From NCBI GenBank assembly GCA_949284985.1, contig CASDWY010000001.1, positions 48,890 to 112,889 of the forward strand: a stretch of 64,000 bases of DNA, given 5' to 3'. This document shows, one piece after another, positions 28,165 to 37,258 of this stretch. Source of the DNA: an uncultured bacterium. Its GTDB lineage: Bacteria; Cyanobacteriota; Vampirovibrionia; Gastranaerophilales; Gastranaerophilaceae. Positions within the stretch are counted from its first letter, which is position 1. Every line of letters starts with the position of its first letter. Below the pieces are notes generated by a model that saw only the letters and a list, made by a program, of their open reading frames with translations, ran no database searches and was not told the origin of the DNA. The translations under genes and the position numbers were made by a program.

Positions 28165-30036
28165 CTATAACTTTGGCACTTTTCTTGTTTCCAAAATAAC
28201 CATAAGCACAGATATATCAGCAGGTTTTACCCCACCTATTCTAGACGCTTGGGCAAGGTTTACAGGCCGGATTTTTTCTAATTTATCTTTAGTCTCTGTT
28301 GAAATCTGTGCAATTGAACGATAATCTATATTTGGTGGAATCTTTATTTTTTCAAGTTTATCTGTTATATCAATTTGCTCCTGCTGACGTTTCAAATAAC
28401 CGTCATATTTAAGCTCAATTTCTGCCTGCTCATAAACATCTTTAGGCAACCCAAGTTCTTTTGTTTGAGGATGAAGCTCCTTTATTACTTCATAATTCAA
28501 TGAAGGACGCTTTATTAACTCCGCAAGTTTTTTACCCTTATCCATAGATTCGCCATACTTTGATAAAATTGTTAAAACTTCGTCTGTAACTGATAATTTT
28601 GTATTTTTAAGACGTTCAATTTCTGTTTGAATAGTATTTTGTTTCTTACTAAACATTTCATAACGCAAGTCACTTATCAAGCCAACTTTTCTTCCAATAG
28701 GCGTTAACCTCATATCAGCATTATCTTGTCTAAGAATCAACCGATATTCGGAACGAGACGTTAACATTCTATAAGGTTCATCAATATCCTTTGTAACCAA
28801 ATCATCAATAAGTGTGCCGATATAAGAAGACATCCTGGAAAGAACAATCATTTCTTTATTATCATTATACAAAGCAGCATTTATCCCAGCGACAAGTCCT
28901 TGTGCCGCCGCTTCTTCATAACCGCTTGTACCATTAATTTGACCTGCACAGAACAAACCACTTATTTTTTTTGTCATCAAAGTATGTGAAAGCTGTACAG
29001 CAGGAACATAATCATATTCTACCGCATAAGCAGGTTTAATAACATGAACATTCTCTAATCCAGGCAAAGTTTTCAACATTTCAATCTGAGCCATTGCTGG
29101 CAAACTGGTTGAAAAACCTTGAACATAAACTTCATATGTATCCTTACCTTCAGGTTCAATAAAAATATGATGCGAAGGATTTTGTGCAAATCTTACAATT
29201 TTATCCTCTATCGATGGGCAATATCTTGGACCTTTTCCATGAATTAATCCAGTATACATTGGCGATTTATCAAGATTTTTGCGTATTACTTCATGTGTAT
29301 ATTCATTTGTTCTAGTCAAATAACAGGGATATTGAGGACGTATAGGACGATTTGGTAAAAAAGAAAAGAAATGTAATTCCTCATCTCCAGGCTGAATAAC
29401 CATTTTACTGTAATCTATAGTTCTGCTATCAACTCTGGCAGGAGTTCCTGTTTTTAATTTTTTAACCTCAAAACCCAATTTTTTCAAACTATCGGAAAGT
29501 CCTATAGCAGCTGCCTCGCCCAGCCTACCTGCGCGAATAGATTGCAGACCTATCCATATCTTACCCTCCAGCGATGTTCCTGTCGTTAATATAACTGAAT
29601 TTGCCTTGTATTCCAAGCCTAATTCATCAACAACTCCGACAACTTTGCTATTTTCAACCAAAAGCGATGTAACCATACACTGCTTAAGACTAATATTTTT
29701 TTCTGCTTCTATTAAATGACGCATAAAACGCATATATTCTTTTTTATCAGATTGAGCACGCAAAGCTCTAACAGCCGGTCCTTTTGAACGATTAAGCATT
29801 TTCATTTGAATATATGTCGCATCTGCAACGACCCCCATAATTCCGCCAAGTGCATCAATTTCACGCACAAGACAAGACTTTGCCGGACCTCCAATCGCAG
29901 GGTTACAAGGCATAAGAGCAATATTTTCTATATTTAATGTAGTAAGCAAAACTTTTTGACCTAATCTCGCCGCCGAAACCGCAGCCTCACATCCGGCATG
30001 TCCTGCTCCAACTACAATTACATCATACTTGAACAT
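28165..30036 (-). CDS. mnmG: tRNA uridine-5-carboxymethylaminomethyl modification enzyme MnmG
   Basis: With MnmE this FAD enzyme makes cmnm5U at wobble U34. The 623-residue protein has [12 protein letters not shown] at the N-terminus, [32 protein letters not shown] and C-terminal helical MnmE-binding repeats ending in [11 protein letters not shown]. The frame extends to 30054 only from a TTG; ATG at 30036 is the true start. mnmE is not adjacent. Confidence 0.96.
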   Translation of the reverse strand: MFKYDVIVVGAGHAGCEAAVSAARLGQKVLLTTLNIENIALMPCNPAIGGPAKSCLVREIDALGGIMGVVADATYIQMKMLNRSKGPAVRALRAQSDKKEYMRFMRHLIEAEKNISLKQCMVTSLLVENSKVVGVVDELGLEYKANSVILTTGTSLEGKIWIGLQSIRAGRLGEAAAIGLSDSLKKLGFEVKKLKTGTPARVDSRTIDYSKMVIQPGDEELHFFSFLPNRPIRPQYPCYLTRTNEYTHEVIRKNLDKSPMYTGLIHGKGPRYCPSIEDKIVRFAQNPSHHIFIEPEGKDTYEVYVQGFSTSLPAMAQIEMLKTLPGLENVHVIKPAYAVEYDYVPAVQLSHTLMTKKISGLFCAGQINGTSGYEEAAAQGLVAGINAALYNDNKEMIVLSRMSSYIGTLIDDLVTKDIDEPYRMLTSRSEYRLILRQDNADMRLTPIGRKVGLISDLRYEMFSKKQNTIQTEIERLKNTKLSVTDEVLTILSKYGESMDKGKKLAELIKRPSLNYEVIKELHPQTKELGLPKDVYEQAEIELKYDGYLKRQQEQIDITDKLEKIKIPPNIDYRSIAQISTETKDKLEKIRPVNLAQASRIGGVKPADISVLMVILETRKVPKL

Positions 30037-30054
30037 ATTTAAATTATAGCTCAA

Positions 30055-30160
30055 AGAAAGTTTTTTACTATCGGAACTTTTTAATAATATTCACGTCATT
30101 AAAAATAAACTCCTTAACATTTAAACTCCTAAACCTCACTTTGTGAGGTTTTATTTTGAA
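30055..30160 (+). ncRNA. candidate CU-rich RNA ending in a terminator
   Basis: There is no plus-strand gene upstream, yet a good plus-strand terminator ends at 30152. It is AAACCTCAC, loop TTT, GTGAGGTTT, then a TTTT-rich stretch. Before it are AAACTCCTTAAC and AAACTCCTAAACCTCAC, which contain two ACTCCT blocks. This resembles the unpaired ACUCCU motif of cyanobacterial Yfr1-type sRNAs. A promoter is weak (TAATAAT near 30090). Confidence 0.35.
30132..30158 (+). terminator. orphan plus-strand terminator
   Basis: Stem AAACCTCAC (30132-30140)/GTGAGGTTT (30144-30152) with TTTATTTTG after it. No annotated plus-strand gene precedes it. Confidence 0.65.
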
Positions 30161-30165
30161 AGTGT

Positions 30166-30193
30166 TGATTTAAAAATTTTTTTTTGCTAGTAT
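30166..30193 (+). promoter_or_regulatory. promoter of tRNA-Leu
   Basis: TTGATT (30166-30171), 16-bp spacer, then TAGTAT (30188-30193). Confidence 0.6.
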
Positions 30194-30262
30194 TCTAGTA
30201 CACGTTAAAAGCAAAAAGTCGCTTTATAACAATTGGTAGAATACTTAATATGAAGCCAATAT

Positions 30263-30346
30263 GCCGAAGTGATGAAATTGGTAGACGTGCTAGACTCAAA
30301 ATCTTGTGAGGGCAACCTCGTGCCGGTTCGAGTCCGGCCTTCGGCA
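30263..30346 (+). tRNA. tRNA-Leu (CAA)
   Basis: This is a long-variable-arm tRNA of 84 nt. Acceptor GCCGAAG pairs with CTTCGGC, anticodon CAA sits in loop CTCAAAA, the variable arm is GTGAGGGCAACCTCG, and discriminator A73 is present. The CCA end is not encoded, unlike tRNA-Glu in this window. Confidence 0.95.
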
Positions 30347-30350
30347 TTTT

Positions 30351-30375
30351 AACTCCCTTTTCGGGAGTTTTTTAT
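30351..30375 (+). terminator. terminator after tRNA-Leu
   Basis: AACTCCC (30351-30357), loop TTTTC, GGGAGTT (30363-30369) and a T-run. Confidence 0.85.
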
Positions 30376-30462
30376 TACACATGTTTTTTATTTTATAAAC
30401 TACCTCTTTTATATTCAGCAGCATCAATTACTTATTACACGCTGATTTTAAACATCAAAAAA

Positions 30463-31881
30463 TTAAAATTTAAAGTTTCTTTCTCCTGTTTTAATTTTTT
30501 CTAAATAAGATTTTACAGCCTGGGAAATTTTTTCATCTTTTATTGTTGAAATTTCTTTATCTATGAGCTTATTGCCTATTTGTCTGGTTTCTTCTGTAGC
30601 ATAATCATCAAGATATTCTTTTAGTGTCAAAATTGCATTTGGGTGACAAAAATTATGAATTTGCTGTTTTTTACAAACTTCCATAAATCTTTCACCGGTA
30701 CGACCACTTCCGTAACAAGCCGTACAAAAACTTGGCAAATAACCAAGCTTCATAAGCCACTTGATTACTTCATCCAATGGACGTCTATCACTAATATCAA
30801 ATTGTGCAGAATCCTCATCTTCAGGCATAGGATTAAAATACCCTCCGACACTTGTCTTAGAGCCGCCACTCATCTGCGAAATGCCTAATTTTAAAAGCCG
30901 TTCCCGACAACTTTCACTCTCACGTGTTGAAACTATCATCCCGGTGTAAGGAACAGCTATTCGAATACAAGCAACTATTTTTGCAAACGTATCATCATCA
31001 ATACCATTATCGAACTCTTTAGGATCTATATCATCTGCTTTCCGCAAGCGAGGTACACTTATTGCATGTGGTCCAACACCAAAAACAGCTTCCAAATGCT
31101 CTGCATGCATCAGCAATGCTGCAAACTCATACCTGTATAACTCCAAACCAAACAAAACTCCAAGACTTACATCATCAATCCCTGCTTCCATTGCTCTATC
31201 CATTGCTTCCGTATGATAAGAATAATTATGTTTCGGACCTGTTGGATGCAGCTTTTCATATGTTTCCTTATTATATGTTTCTTGGAACAAAACATAAGTC
31301 CCAATTCCAACTTCATGTAATTTTTTATAATTCTCTACACTTGTTGCGGCAATGTTTACATTAACTCGTCTAATTGCACCATTTTTGTGCTTAACAGAAT
31401 AAATAGTTTTAATTGAATCTAAAATATATTCAATAGGATTATTTACAGGATCCTCTCCTGCTTCTATAGCCAACCTTTTATGCCCCATATCCTGAAGCGC
31501 AATAACTTCATTTTTTATCTCCTCTTGGGTGAGCTTCCGACGAGGAATATGTTTATTTTTAGCATGATAAGGACAATACAAACACCCGTTTACACAATAA
31601 TTAGATAAATAAAGTGGGGCAAACAAAACTACTCGATTTCCATAATAATCATTCTTAATTTGGCGAGCTAATTTATAAATCTCTGCATTTTTTTCTTTAA
31701 CCTCACAATCCAAAAGCACTGCAGCTTCTCTGTGTGTAAGACCTTTTTTGAGCCGTGCCTTTGCTAAAATTTTATCTATTAACTCTATATTATTTCTATT
31801 TGCTTTCGCGTATTCAAGCGTATTAAGCACTTCTTCATGATTAATAAATTCTTCAGCCTTACGAGATTTTGGATTATACAT
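30463..31881 (-). CDS. hydG: [FeFe]-hydrogenase maturase HydG
   Basis: This radical-SAM tyrosine lyase makes CO and cyanide ligands for the [FeFe]-hydrogenase H-cluster. The 472-residue protein has a CVNGCLYC radical-SAM motif (C-x3-C-x2-C) and a C-terminal second cluster region (FCTACYGSGRTGERFM). HFC..PNA-type segments follow (NFCHPNAILTL). hydE and hydF are not here. Its presence implies H2 metabolism in a fermentative anaerobe. Confidence 0.95.
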   Translation of the reverse strand: MYNPKSRKAEEFINHEEVLNTLEYAKANRNNIELIDKILAKARLKKGLTHREAAVLLDCEVKEKNAEIYKLARQIKNDYYGNRVVLFAPLYLSNYCVNGCLYCPYHAKNKHIPRRKLTQEEIKNEVIALQDMGHKRLAIEAGEDPVNNPIEYILDSIKTIYSVKHKNGAIRRVNVNIAATSVENYKKLHEVGIGTYVLFQETYNKETYEKLHPTGPKHNYSYHTEAMDRAMEAGIDDVSLGVLFGLELYRYEFAALLMHAEHLEAVFGVGPHAISVPRLRKADDIDPKEFDNGIDDDTFAKIVACIRIAVPYTGMIVSTRESESCRERLLKLGISQMSGGSKTSVGGYFNPMPEDEDSAQFDISDRRPLDEVIKWLMKLGYLPSFCTACYGSGRTGERFMEVCKKQQIHNFCHPNAILTLKEYLDDYATEETRQIGNKLIDKEISTIKDEKISQAVKSYLEKIKTGERNFKF

Positions 31882-31987
31882 TTTGCACCTCTGGTTTCAT
31901 AATAACGCTTATAATTTTAAATGTAAAGTTAAATTAAAAATAACAATATCAATAGCAAATTTTCTTTTTACAGATATTAAAAATAAT

Positions 31988-32977
31988 ATGATTAATTCAG
32001 TTTCATATAAAAATTTTAAAATTAATCAAAAACCATTACCAAAAATTAATTCAAAAACAAATTTACTACAATCACAAAACCAAGTTAGTAATCAAGTTAC
32101 TTTTGGTAATTCATCTCTTGCTACAATCCCACAGAGAATTAAAATTCAAGACTGTTATTTACCACCATCATTTTCTTTCAACGATTTAAAAAAATTAGCT
32201 CAAAATAAACTTTTAACTACATTTATCAAAGAAAAAAAGTTTTCTTTAGATATCTTTAATCAATTATCACTTCGAGAAAAAGCTCTTTTGCATCGGGCAA
32301 CACCAACAGATGCCTTAACAGCCGCACGAGCAACAACACCAATAGCATTGGCTTTTAAAACTTTTTTAAATCAAAAATATGGAGAAGGTAATTATAACTT
32401 TGTCGCATTAGGCAGATCCCCTGTGCCAATTGCAAGGGTTCTTGAATTCAGCTCCGTACCTGTAAAATACTTGCCAATTTCGTGTTTACAAGGAGATGTT
32501 ATTAAAGAAATTATTTCATTCTTCAACCCCAAGTCATACCTTAAATACATGGATTCAATCGGTCTCAGTTTTGATAAACTAGAGGCTTCCCACAAAAAAA
32601 CTATTTTATACGATTATACTTGTAAAGGAAACTCTTTAAGAATCATGGAACAATTTTTTAAACAAATTGCCGCTATCCCCAAAAAATTTACTGAATTTAG
32701 AAGCCTTAACAAAGATTTAATGTCTCCGGAATTTTTAGAAATATTAGAAAATCAATACAACCCTAAAAATAAAACTAATATTGAACATTTTATAAATTTT
32801 TATTTAGGTGAAAGTTTTGCAGAAAAATACTCTCATATCCCCAAACTCCCATATTACAAAGTAGATGAAATATTTCAAAAACTTTCAAAACAAGAAAATA
32901 TAAAAAGTAAATTTTATACCTTTCAAGTTCTAAATATCTTAAAATGCTTCCATATTCCAATCCAAAAATCTACATAA
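31988..32977 (+). CDS. phosphoribosyltransferase-like protein, unknown substrate
   Basis: This 329-residue protein has a variable N-terminal stretch of about 85 residues, then a domain with FVALGRSPVPIARVLE and the loop ILYDYTCKGNSL. The latter has the shape of the type I phosphoribosyltransferase PRPP site (hydrophobics-D-x-T-x2-G-x-S-L). A helical C-terminal region follows. The frame is open to a TTG at 31883, but ATG at 31988 is preferred. The substrate is unknown, and another fold with a similar loop cannot be ruled out. Confidence 0.55.
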   Translation: MINSVSYKNFKINQKPLPKINSKTNLLQSQNQVSNQVTFGNSSLATIPQRIKIQDCYLPPSFSFNDLKKLAQNKLLTTFIKEKKFSLDIFNQLSLREKALLHRATPTDALTAARATTPIALAFKTFLNQKYGEGNYNFVALGRSPVPIARVLEFSSVPVKYLPISCLQGDVIKEIISFFNPKSYLKYMDSIGLSFDKLEASHKKTILYDYTCKGNSLRIMEQFFKQIAAIPKKFTEFRSLNKDLMSPEFLEILENQYNPKNKTNIEHFINFYLGESFAEKYSHIPKLPYYKVDEIFQKLSKQENIKSKFYTFQVLNILKCFHIPIQKST

Positions 32978-32983
32978 AATAGA

Positions 32984-34027
32984 TTATTCTTCTATTCCGG
33001 AGCCAAAAAGGATTAAATCCTTTATCCTTGCTGCAAAATAAGGCATTTGCTTGTTTTTTTCTTTTAAAAAGATTACAAAAACATTATCAAAAGAAAAATT
33101 TCTTCCTACCTTAGGTTGAGTCGGTAAAAAAGACATAAATTTTACATCTAAAGCAGCTTCGCTTTTAAGCTTAACCCCGGTTTCATTTAATTTAAAATCC
33201 ACCGTCTGTAATGCCTTTGCAAAATAAAGATTATCCGTATTCTTTATTATACGATTACACAAGTCGTCATAATTAGCTTCATTTTTAAATGAAACATACG
33301 GTATTTTTATTTTATCTCCCTCTATAAAATTTTTATTACCCTTGTATTTTGCCGCATTTTTATTCATTGCCTTATACAAAACATTAAAAGGTTTATTCTC
33401 ATTAGTTCTATACAAGTATACTTCATCATTAGATTTTGTTTTTAACATAACAGCAAAGTCAGAAGAAGAATTATAAAATAATACACTTACATTATCATAA
33501 ATAGGCTCTTTGCTTGAGTCATCAATACCAAAATACCTTGCATTATAAGGTCCAAAACTACCTGCGGATAATTGATTAAATTTATTTACAAAATCAAAAT
33601 CTTTTTTAAGCATCGCATAAAGAAAATATGCATTATTATCAGCTTCCCAATCAATTTGATCTAAAATTTCACTTTTCTCTCCAAATTTTTCAACCAAAGC
33701 ATCTTCAATCTCTTTCTTTAATGCTAATGAAGTAACACCATAAGTTTTATAATAAGAATCCTCACTAAGCATATCAGAAGTAAATTCTTGCTTATTTAAT
33801 ATTTTAACAACAGATTGATCACCATTAATAAACTTAACCGGTTTTTTAATAATTTCATTAACAAAATCATTCCAAACAAGCTGAAATGTCCCAACCCAAA
33901 CTCTATTTTCAGATAAATCTTTGGATGAAAAAGTTGTTACGTTTTTTATTTTATCCATTGCAAAAGTGCCCCGAGAAACACTAACCAAAACAACACAACT
34001 AATAATAAACATTAATAACTTTTTCAT
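32984..34027 (-). CDS. secreted protein, serpin-like C-terminus
   Basis: The predicted precursor has 347 residues with a Sec signal (MKKLLMFIISCVVLVSVSRG, start chosen at 34027 because TTGGAGA precedes it). The C-terminal third contains NETGVKLKSEAALDVKF and FDNVFVIFLKEKNKQMPYFAAR. These recall the reactive-centre hinge and the closing strand of serpins. The N-terminal two thirds do not show a confident match. It could be a serpin-type protease inhibitor or an unrelated envelope protein. Confidence 0.4.
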   Translation of the reverse strand: MKKLLMFIISCVVLVSVSRGTFAMDKIKNVTTFSSKDLSENRVWVGTFQLVWNDFVNEIIKKPVKFINGDQSVVKILNKQEFTSDMLSEDSYYKTYGVTSLALKKEIEDALVEKFGEKSEILDQIDWEADNNAYFLYAMLKKDFDFVNKFNQLSAGSFGPYNARYFGIDDSSKEPIYDNVSVLFYNSSSDFAVMLKTKSNDEVYLYRTNENKPFNVLYKAMNKNAAKYKGNKNFIEGDKIKIPYVSFKNEANYDDLCNRIIKNTDNLYFAKALQTVDFKLNETGVKLKSEAALDVKFMSFLPTQPKVGRNFSFDNVFVIFLKEKNKQMPYFAARIKDLILFGSGIEE

Positions 34028-34091
34028 ATTTTTCTCCAACAATCTATATTATTTATGATAACATAAATTTTAATAAAGAAAGGTAAATAAA

Positions 34092-34556
34092 ATGGACAAA
34101 CTAAATATAGAATTACAAGGTATTGACGCCAATGGAACAGAAAAAACATTTTCACTAAATAACTTTAAAGGTCAAAAAGTTATACTATACTTTTATCCAA
34201 AAGATAACACCAGCGGCTGCACCCAAGAAGCTTGTGATTTTCGAGACAACATAAACCGCCTCACTTCAAAAGCAACAGTAATTGGAGTTAGCCCCGACAG
34301 CATAAATAGCCATATAAAATTCCAACAAAAACAATCGCTAAATTTTATTCTCTTAAGCGATTTCGAACACAAGCTTTCAGAAGCTTTTGGTGCTTGGGGC
34401 GAAAAATCATTATACGGGAAAAAATATATGGGAATTATACGTTCTACATTTATTCTGGATAAAACCGGTAAAATTATAAAATCATGGTCAAAAGTGAAAG
34501 TAAAAGGACATGTTGAAGAAGTTTTAACTTACTTAACACAAACTTCTTTGTCTTAA
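34092..34556 (+). CDS. bcp: peroxiredoxin, Bcp/PrxQ type
   Basis: This 154-residue thiol peroxidase reduces H2O2 and organic peroxides. The peroxidatic Cys43 and resolving Cys48 are in SGCTQEACDFRD, five residues apart as in atypical 2-Cys Bcp. FYPKDNTSG and GVSPDS complete the family. It would be recycled by thioredoxin (trxB is at 19.2 kb). AAAGGTAAATAAA precedes the start. A divergent secreted-protein gene lies 64 bp upstream. Confidence 0.92.
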   Translation: MDKLNIELQGIDANGTEKTFSLNNFKGQKVILYFYPKDNTSGCTQEACDFRDNINRLTSKATVIGVSPDSINSHIKFQQKQSLNFILLSDFEHKLSEAFGAWGEKSLYGKKYMGIIRSTFILDKTGKIIKSWSKVKVKGHVEEVLTYLTQTSLS

Positions 34557-34623
34557 AATACTCAAATAATAATTAAACTGCCATAATATTGTAATATTAA
34601 CTTAAATCACTTAATATATAAAT

Positions 34624-34788
34624 ATGAAAGAAAATAAAATTAAATCTTCAAAAAAAAACACCCTTAAAAAGAAATACAGTATAAAAAATATGGGAATTGA
34701 TATTGATAAAAATGAATATTATGAAATTATTCTTTCTAATTCAAATCACCCGGAAGCAACATTTCTAAAAGAAAAATACGACATATAA
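34624..34788 (+). CDS. small basic protein, unknown
   Basis: This 54-codon ORF starts at ATG 34624 and stops at 34788. The first half is Lys/Ser-rich (MKENKIKSSKKNTLKKKYS) and the second is acidic and aromatic (EYYEIILSNS, ATFLKEKYDI). No strong ribosome site is seen. It lies just upstream of the operator-controlled RNA and might be related to it, but no family is recognised. Confidence 0.4.
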   Translation: MKENKIKSSKKNTLKKKYSIKNMGIDIDKNEYYEIILSNSNHPEATFLKEKYDI

Positions 34789-34829
34789 ATTTATTTGGTC
34801 TGTATTTATCAGTATATTTTAATAAATAG

Positions 34830-34874
34830 TTGACATTTTACGTCATATAAAATATAATTATGACATAAAATGTC
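34830..34874 (+). promoter_or_regulatory. perfect sigma70 promoter with two palindromic operators
   Basis: TTGACA (34830-34835), 17-bp spacer and TATAAT (34853-34858) match the consensus exactly. Two 15-bp palindromes, TGACATTTTACGTCA (34831-34845) and TGACATAAAATGTCA (34861-34875), lie over the -35 box and just around the start, 30 bp apart centre to centre. Together they form a 16-bp inverted repeat (34832-34847 and 34859-34874) with one mismatch. A dimeric repressor bound here would shut the promoter tightly. Confidence 0.85.
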
Positions 34875-35002
34875 ATGTTAAACAAATTATTAAGAACCCG
34901 AAAACGCCGGAAAGCTGCGGCGGAAACATAGAAGATTCGGGGGTTACTTTTCGGCAGTTTATCATTCACTGTTGCATAATCTTTGTTTCCGCCTTGTTTT
35001 TT
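34865..35002 (+). ncRNA. candidate regulated structured small RNA
   Basis: A transcript starting near 34865 would end at the T6 run 34997-35002. Its 3' half forms a long stem: 34919-34927 (GGCGGAAAC) with 34985-34993, and 34932-34937 with 34978-34983. The 5' half can instead form CGCCG/CGGCG (34905-34909/34918-34922) and CCGAA/TTCGG (34898-34902/34936-34940). These use the same bases, so the two folds exclude each other. An 18-codon ORF (34875-34931, MLNKLLRTRKRRKAAAET) lies inside, without a ribosome site. No plus-strand gene follows. Confidence 0.65.
34978..35002 (+). terminator. intrinsic terminator of the structured RNA
   Basis: The 3' arm AATCTT-T-GTTTCCGCC (34978-34993) pairs with 34919-34937, and TTG plus T6 follows. 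Confidence 0.75.
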
Positions 35003-35026
35003 AATCGCTGTTTATCAAAATATATT

Positions 35027-35962
35027 TCATGCATTTCGCGACTTAAAAAAGAAAAATGCAGCCGTAATAAAAATTGCCGCTCCAATTGCAACTTCAAAAG
35101 GATAATATTTTAAATCCTCATATCTTAAAATCATTGGTAAAAGAAGAATTGCACCTGCCGGAGGAAATAAAACTTGTGAAAACTCAAAAGTAACAAACAA
35201 AAACAAACAAGCAACGATTGCACAAAAAACTAACGGTACATGCAAATACATATTCAAAACTACCCTTATCCCCATTCCAACAAAGGCTGCTGTAAGAATA
35301 ATTAAAAAAATCGGCAACGCTTTTTTTCTAAGCTTACTATTAACATTAGCAAACTCTGTAAATGCAACAATTAATGGTGGAGCTATAAAATATAAATTTC
35401 TGCTTTGGACAGGTATTAATGAAATTATCATCAATAAAATCAACAACTTAGACCATTTTTTAAATTCATCCTTAAAATCAAACACGCAAGGCTCATAGTG
35501 ATTTTTATACCTCAATCCTTCTTTTTCCATAAGCCATTGAGCAGCAATAATAATAGCAGACATAATTGCAACTGAAATTGGATAAACCCAAGAAGTTGTT
35601 TGCAAATAAACAGGCAATATACATGCAGAAATAATAGGGATTAAAGTTGTTTTTGTAATAGTCAATGCCAGACCTGTAAAGGCAAAACACAGCCCCACCT
35701 GAAAAATTAACGGTGCTGCAACATATCTGACAGTACAAACACCCATCAATGCGGCCAAAGAAATTAAAGCAAACATTTTACGTTTATTGCTCATCCAAGG
35801 TTGTTTGGCAGAAATCCACGCACCTATTGTTAATGCAACAATTTCAGGAAATATTATTTCTTTTTCATTAGTAAACTCGGCAATAAAAACCATCACCCCA
35901 ACCATTATTATAGCAAAGGCGTATCGTTCTATTCTCATTAAATTTATATGACTAACATGCAT
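35027..35962 (-). CDS. integral membrane protein, HPP-like
   Basis: This 311-residue protein has about nine hydrophobic segments in two similar halves: PEIVALTIGAWISAK then RYVAAPL in the first, IAPPLIVAFTEFANV then GIRVVLNM in the second. The end LFPPAGAILLLPM resembles the H/L-PP-AGA of HPP-family transporters. The substrate is unknown. There is no good ribosome site, so the start is uncertain (an internal ATG is at 35938). It converges with the structured RNA, the stop lying 25 bp from its terminator. Confidence 0.55.
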   Translation of the reverse strand: MHVSHINLMRIERYAFAIIMVGVMVFIAEFTNEKEIIFPEIVALTIGAWISAKQPWMSNKRKMFALISLAALMGVCTVRYVAAPLIFQVGLCFAFTGLALTITKTTLIPIISACILPVYLQTTSWVYPISVAIMSAIIIAAQWLMEKEGLRYKNHYEPCVFDFKDEFKKWSKLLILLMIISLIPVQSRNLYFIAPPLIVAFTEFANVNSKLRKKALPIFLIILTAAFVGMGIRVVLNMYLHVPLVFCAIVACLFLFVTFEFSQVLFPPAGAILLLPMILRYEDLKYYPFEVAIGAAIFITAAFFFFKSRNA

Positions 35963-36008
35963 AAAAAATAATAGAACGCTAAACTATTTTTATCAACAAA
36001 AAACAAAA

Positions 36009-36515
36009 CTACTTAACAAACACAGATTGAATTTCTGCGATATAAAGAGTATGAAAATCTTTTTTTGGATACCAAAGATTAACAGTTTCTTTATTCAAGA
36101 ACGACTGTTCTGAAAAATCTTGTCTAAAAAGGCTTTTACAAATAATTACAGTATTTGCTTCCACAAAATATGGAATCTGGTCTTCATGTGCAATAGTCAA
36201 ACCTGAAGCTGAAATTTTATCTTGATCTCTGCCTGAAACAGTTCCAAAATAATTTAAAGTTTTTCTATATTCTTCATTAAAAAATGTCAAAGAAAATTTT
36301 TCCGAAACATCAATAAATTCTTTTGTATAACGCTGAGGTCTAATTACAACAAACGCGACAGGTTTTCCCCACATAACGCCAAAACCACCCCAAGATGCCG
36401 TCATAGAGTTAATCGCTCCATTAATTTCTGACGTAATAAGCATCCATTTTTTCCCAATCATTTTAAATGTATTTTGATCTATTTCTAATGGTAGAATTTT
36501 TTTAAAATTACTCAT
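36009..36515 (-). CDS. flavin reductase-like FMN-binding protein
   Basis: This 168-residue protein has a split-barrel flavin reductase domain. SMTASWGGFGVMWGKP and VIRPQRYTKEFI are the FMN-binding strand and loop. The family binds FMN and reduces flavins or oxygen-sensitive substrates; it can be a partner of rubredoxin or flavodiiron proteins. Its start overlaps the bioD stop region (36515), so the two are co-expressed. Confidence 0.85.
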   Translation of the reverse strand: MSNFKKILPLEIDQNTFKMIGKKWMLITSEINGAINSMTASWGGFGVMWGKPVAFVVIRPQRYTKEFIDVSEKFSLTFFNEEYRKTLNYFGTVSGRDQDKISASGLTIAHEDQIPYFVEANTVIICKSLFRQDFSEQSFLNKETVNLWYPKKDFHTLYIAEIQSVFVK

Positions 36516-37237
36516 TATACCCCCGAATTCAATTTAGGAATTTTTATTCCAAATATTTTTTCAATATCAACGCTATTTAGAATTGTATCAATTATTGCGC
36601 CAGGAGTCAAAGTTTGAACAGAAGCAACATCTTTAACTATTCCCAGTACTTTTGTATCTGAATATTCTTCAATAAGCCTAGGCGCAGTTCGTATAGCAAT
36701 ATCGTCGGTACCTTGCGGATAACGATTAATAATAACCCCTCTAACATCAATTCCTTGAGAAATAGCAAAATTTATTGTTAAAAGTACATGATTTATTGTG
36801 CCCAGATCGGGTCTTGCAACAATAACAATAGGTACATTTAAAAGTTTAACAATATCACTGGTTAAAAGTTTTGGAGAAACCGGCACACATAGCCCGCCAG
36901 CCCCCTCAGAAATCACAAGCTCACACTTATCGTTAATTATCTTATAATCCCTTAATATAGCATTTACATCTACATGAACTTTTTCTATTTCTGCAGCCAA
37001 CGATGGAGCAGTAGGTGGTTTCATAAGGTACGTACATGCCGTTTCGACAAAAGCGTCAATTTTTTTTACAAACGCCAAATCCGGAGCAATTAAAAAACCG
37101 TTTTTTTCTTCTGCCCCACTTTGAAAAGGTTTGTAAACACCGGTTTTATAACCCAAAGACTGCATCAAAGCAGCTAAACCTGCCGTTATAAAAGTTTTAC
37201 CAATATCTGTATCTGTACCTGTAATAAAAATATTCAT
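36515..37237 (-). CDS. bioD: dethiobiotin synthetase
   Basis: This ATP-dependent carboxylase forms the ureido ring of dethiobiotin from DAPA and CO2. The P-loop is GTDTDIGKT at residues 7-15 of the chosen start. The substrate loop (YKPFQSG), EGAGGL and RPDLGTINH follow. An earlier ATG at 37252 adds five residues; neither has a good ribosome site. Other bio genes are not in this window. Confidence 0.93.
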   Translation of the reverse strand: MNIFITGTDTDIGKTFITAGLAALMQSLGYKTGVYKPFQSGAEEKNGFLIAPDLAFVKKIDAFVETACTYLMKPPTAPSLAAEIEKVHVDVNAILRDYKIINDKCELVISEGAGGLCVPVSPKLLTSDIVKLLNVPIVIVARPDLGTINHVLLTINFAISQGIDVRGVIINRYPQGTDDIAIRTAPRLIEEYSDTKVLGIVKDVASVQTLTPGAIIDTILNSVDIEKIFGIKIPKLNSGV

Positions 37238-37258
37238 TTTCCATGATACCATAATTGT

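Noticed and set aside
34875..34931. 18-codon ORF in the structured RNA as a gene
   Set aside because: No ribosome site, and the bases are better explained by the RNA stems. It is mentioned only as a possible leader peptide.
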